From assembly GCF_029865925.1 (NCBI RefSeq), contig NZ_JARXAI010000087.1, positions 1 through 36,778 of the forward strand: a DNA stretch of 36,778 bases. Direction: 5' to 3'. Numbering within the stretch: the stretch's first letter is position 1; each line of letters opens with the position of its first letter. A program made the position numbers and the translations under genes. Positions 34,556 to 36,778 of this stretch are shown one piece after another. This DNA is from Sphingorhabdus sp. (lineage in GTDB: Bacteria > Pseudomonadota > Alphaproteobacteria > Sphingomonadales > Sphingomonadaceae). The notes beneath the pieces are model-generated. The model saw only the letters and a list, made by a program, of their open reading frames with translations. It made no database searches and was not told where the DNA came from.

Positions 34556-35866
34556 CTATTTCTCGTGTGTTAAGCGCGTCATCAATATGGCCGCGCGTTT
34601 GGCTTGCCGTTTGATGCTCGCAAGGTCTAACGTTTCGCCTGGCGCATGATCGCCCGTGCTGAATGCGCCGAGACCTACGAGGCCGTCAACATCGTTGGCC
34701 ACGAAGCTGATGTCCCCTGCACCCCGCTTTAACGGATCAAGCGGCACTTGTTCAGCAAGGCCCAGATCGCGGTTCACTATATTCAGACGCGCCAGCAAGG
34801 CTTTGTTACCATCAGTGGGTGCCATCGCGGGGTAGCCGCCTTGGTCAAATGTGATTTTAGCGCTGGTCTTGGGCGCAGACGTTGCAACAATAGCGAGCAT
34901 TTTTTCGCGGACACGGGTGCTTTGATCTTCGGATAATGTTCTAAAATCGCCGCGCGCAAGGGCAATGCCGGGAATGATATTCGTCTTGCCCTTTGCGCTG
35001 ATGCGCACGCCGTCAGCATCCAAGCTTGCCTCTTGTCCAGCGGCCATTAAGCCAACGTTAAACGTCAGGTTTGGTTCGGGCAATTCGGTGCGGAAGCGAT
35101 AGAGAATACGGGCTAATTCAAACGCCGCGCCATCGCCGTAAGTGCTATCGAATATCAACGAGCTATGTCCAGTGACGCCCGAAACCTCCAATTTCCAGCT
35201 GTTCGATGACCGGCGGGAAATGACTCCCATATCCTTGCCGTTCTCAATTGATAGCCCTTCGAAATCCAGTGCGACATCGGCAGTCTTGCCAGCAGCAATC
35301 AATGGTGCACGGGTAACTTGAATTGGGTCGCCTGAATCTTCTTCATCGCCTGTCATATGGATTTCGATCGCAGCGTCTTTCAACGTGCCAGCCGCCTTCA
35401 TGGCGCGAAGGGCCGACACAATGACGACCATGCCACCCTTGTCATCACCTGCGCCTGGGCCCACTGCTTCATCACCATTGCGGACGAATGCCTGGAATGG
35501 GCTGTCTGCTTCAAACACAGTATCGAGATGGGCAATCATAAGCAATTTCTTCACGCCCTTCTTGCCGGGCTTGGTCGCGATCAGGTGACCAGCGCGTCCT
35601 GCCTCGGCCATGTCTACCCATTCGACCCTGAAACCCAAAGGTTCCAATTCGGCACGCATCATGTCGCCGACCGTCTTCACGCCAGCAAAATTCATCGTGC
35701 CCGAATTCTGGTTTACCAGCCGCTCCAACAACGCAACCGACCGCTCATATTCGGCGTCTATGGTCGCGACGATTTTCGTCTCGGGTGTAGATAATTGCGC
35801 ATGTGCCGCTGGCGAAAGTGCAGCAAGAACGAGGCTGCTGCATAGTAACATGGCGGGAAAATTCAT
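34556..35866 (-). CDS. Secreted M20/M25/M40 family metallopeptidase
   Basis: The 436-residue protein has a signal peptide (about residues 1-23, ending AAHAQ). The di-zinc site is visible: LMIAHLDTV (His, Asp), GPGAGDDKGGM (bridging Asp), TGDEEDSGD (Glu pair), DFEG and STGDHAPGE (His). A dimerisation domain sits between them (SGVTGHSS...). It probably trims amino acids or small acyl groups from peptides in the periplasm, like carboxypeptidase G2-type enzymes. Substrate is unknown. It lies next to the blh gene on the same strand, 73 bases downstream, with no obvious functional link. Confidence 0.94.
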   Translation of the reverse strand: MNFPAMLLCSSLVLAALSPAAHAQLSTPETKIVATIDAEYERSVALLERLVNQNSGTMNFAGVKTVGDMMRAELEPLGFRVEWVDMAEAGRAGHLIATKPGKKGVKKLLMIAHLDTVFEADSPFQAFVRNGDEAVGPGAGDDKGGMVVIVSALRAMKAAGTLKDAAIEIHMTGDEEDSGDPIQVTRAPLIAAGKTADVALDFEGLSIENGKDMGVISRRSSNSWKLEVSGVTGHSSLIFDSTYGDGAAFELARILYRFRTELPEPNLTFNVGLMAAGQEASLDADGVRISAKGKTNIIPGIALARGDFRTLSEDQSTRVREKMLAIVATSAPKTSAKITFDQGGYPAMAPTDGNKALLARLNIVNRDLGLAEQVPLDPLKRGAGDISFVANDVDGLVGLGAFSTGDHAPGETLDLASIKRQAKRAAILMTRLTHEK

Positions 35867-35939
35867 AGCATACTCTCGACTCAGACACCAAAGATGTGCC
35901 GCGCTTTGTCCCGCGACGCAAGGGCGTTGATAGGGTGCC

Positions 35940-36778
35940 TTAAGCGCGCTGCTTATCTGACAAGATATGTTCTAGAATGAAATGCGGCACTGTCAGTGTG
36001 GATATCAAGACAAAGGCTGACCGGATGACGCCCATGTCCGCAGGAATGTCGCCCTGATACAGGAATATCAACACGCCTAATCCAAGTGACAGGGCCGATA
36101 CCGCAGCAATGATTGCCGCCTTCTTCATAAAGGAAAGGGTGCCAGTTTCACGCAACGCATCGGCCATATGGCGCGGGGAGTGAAGCCCGCAGAAGAATAC
36201 CGCAAATGCTATCAGTGGTGGCAGCAACAATGCCGCTGCGATGCAGGCAAGTACCTCAAGCGCGCTTTGCTTGTCATTATGGCTGAACGCCCAATATGCG
36301 AAGACCAAGCTCCCCAATGCCGCCGGGACCGAAGCTGCGCCAAGTAGGGCAGCTATTATCCCGCCATTTTGGTTGCCAGTAAGCGCTGCAAATATCGTGG
36401 CAACATCGCCAGGGCTTGCGAGGGCGGGCAGTGCGACCAAAGCCCACCCGACCATCATAGCCAAAAATGGATCGACCCCGCCGCGCCAATCACGGCTGAA
36501 ATGGACGATTGAGATGATAAGGAAGGAGATGAGCGCAAGTTCAGGAATTAGCTCCCACAAGAGCACCATAGCCGCCGCGCAGCCAAGATAGCTGGCAATG
36601 ATCATAGCCTTGCCAGCGATACCCTTTTGCCCAAAGTGGGCGGCCGCGATTTCAACGTCGAGCGTTCCGTGCGGTATTCCTGCAAGTACGATTGCTACAG
36701 CAGCCAGCATATTGGCATGCGTACTGTTCATGCCGCCCCAAAAGCGATCAATAATAATCAGCAGCAGTGCAGCTGCCG
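35940..36778 (-). CDS. blh: Brp/Blh family beta-carotene 15,15'-dioxygenase (partial)
   Basis: The membrane enzyme cleaves beta-carotene into two retinal molecules. Counting from the first visible ATG at 36731, family motifs are GIPHGTLD (18-25), SIVHFSRDW, FCGLHSPRHMAD and TVPHFILEH, whose His residues are the likely iron ligands. Six to seven hydrophobic helices fill the rest. The frame stays open upstream of that ATG to the window edge (AALLLIIIDRFWGG), which looks like the end of another membrane helix. The true start is probably outside the window. Retinal would serve a rhodopsin gene that is not visible here. Confidence 0.9.
   Translation of the reverse strand, partial: AAALLLIIIDRFWGGMNSTHANMLAAVAIVLAGIPHGTLDVEIAAAHFGQKGIAGKAMIIASYLGCAAAMVLLWELIPELALISFLIISIVHFSRDWRGGVDPFLAMMVGWALVALPALASPGDVATIFAALTGNQNGGIIAALLGAASVPAALGSLVFAYWAFSHNDKQSALEVLACIAAALLLPPLIAFAVFFCGLHSPRHMADALRETGTLSFMKKAAIIAAVSALSLGLGVLIFLYQGDIPADMGVIRSAFVLISTLTVPHFILEHILSDKQRA

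Noticed and set aside
34449-34649. Plus-strand ORF of 66 residues after exbD
   Set aside because: It lies beyond the terminator, overlaps the M20 peptidase 3' end, and has no motif or ribosome-binding site.

Overview
The window looks like chromosomal DNA of an alphaproteobacterium of the order Sphingomonadales. The evidence is a serine palmitoyltransferase gene in a proB-SDR-ACP-SPT arrangement, a ceramide synthesis gene set, the gene order aroA / small membrane protein / cmk / rpsA, a TIGR02300-family acidic protein, and REP-like repeats built on TGCTGAA and CCCTGAA half-sites as found in sphingomonads. A Brp/Blh retinal-forming dioxygenase at the right edge suggests a rhodopsin-bearing strain. 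I cannot name the genus from the sequence alone.

Layout. 1-2544 (minus): rpsA (5' end only), cmk, a small membrane protein and aroA, with overlapping starts and stops. 2701-3167 (plus): a TIGR02300 protein and tRNA-Ala(GGC). 3329-14675: obgE and proB run without a break into a sphingolipid locus. Its ceramide reductase-like SDR, dedicated ACP, serine palmitoyltransferase and DUF1275 membrane protein are on the plus strand. A minus-strand operon follows (DUF2141 secreted protein, ceramide/diacylglycerol-kinase-like protein, nucleotidyltransferase-like protein), then plus-strand lptF, lptG and a GNAT-type protein resembling bacterial ceramide synthase. Together these could make the ceramide backbone, phosphorylate and decorate it, and move it towards the outer membrane.

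14717-17739 is an accessory stretch: a SRAP-family protein that has lost its catalytic residues, an NRDE/TANGO2 protein, a small acidic gene broken by an in-frame TAA, a DUF952 protein, a secreted nuclease and an ion-channel remnant. 17785-20842 holds nrdB and nrdA (class I ribonucleotide reductase without an ATP-cone). After a 684-base non-coding gap come class I fumarase and a decayed Nramp metal transporter with two in-frame stops. 24178-26429 (minus) holds an MlaA-type lipid-transport protein with a long low-complexity N-terminus, an anchored FKBP isomerase and rpsU.

26685-31502 carries a class II aldolase, an orphan 2Fe-2S oxidoreductase subunit, an HNH nuclease, gluQ, a twin-TM protein, a PduO-type cobalamin adenosyltransferase and a secreted protein of unknown function. 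31754-34352 is a tonB-exbB-exbD-exbD energy-transduction operon closed by a strong terminator. The window ends with a secreted M20 peptidase and a Blh gene cut by the window edge.

The most interesting part is the sphingolipid locus, above all the lptFG pair and the uncharacterised nucleotidyltransferase-like protein inside it. The degenerate SRAP protein comes next.
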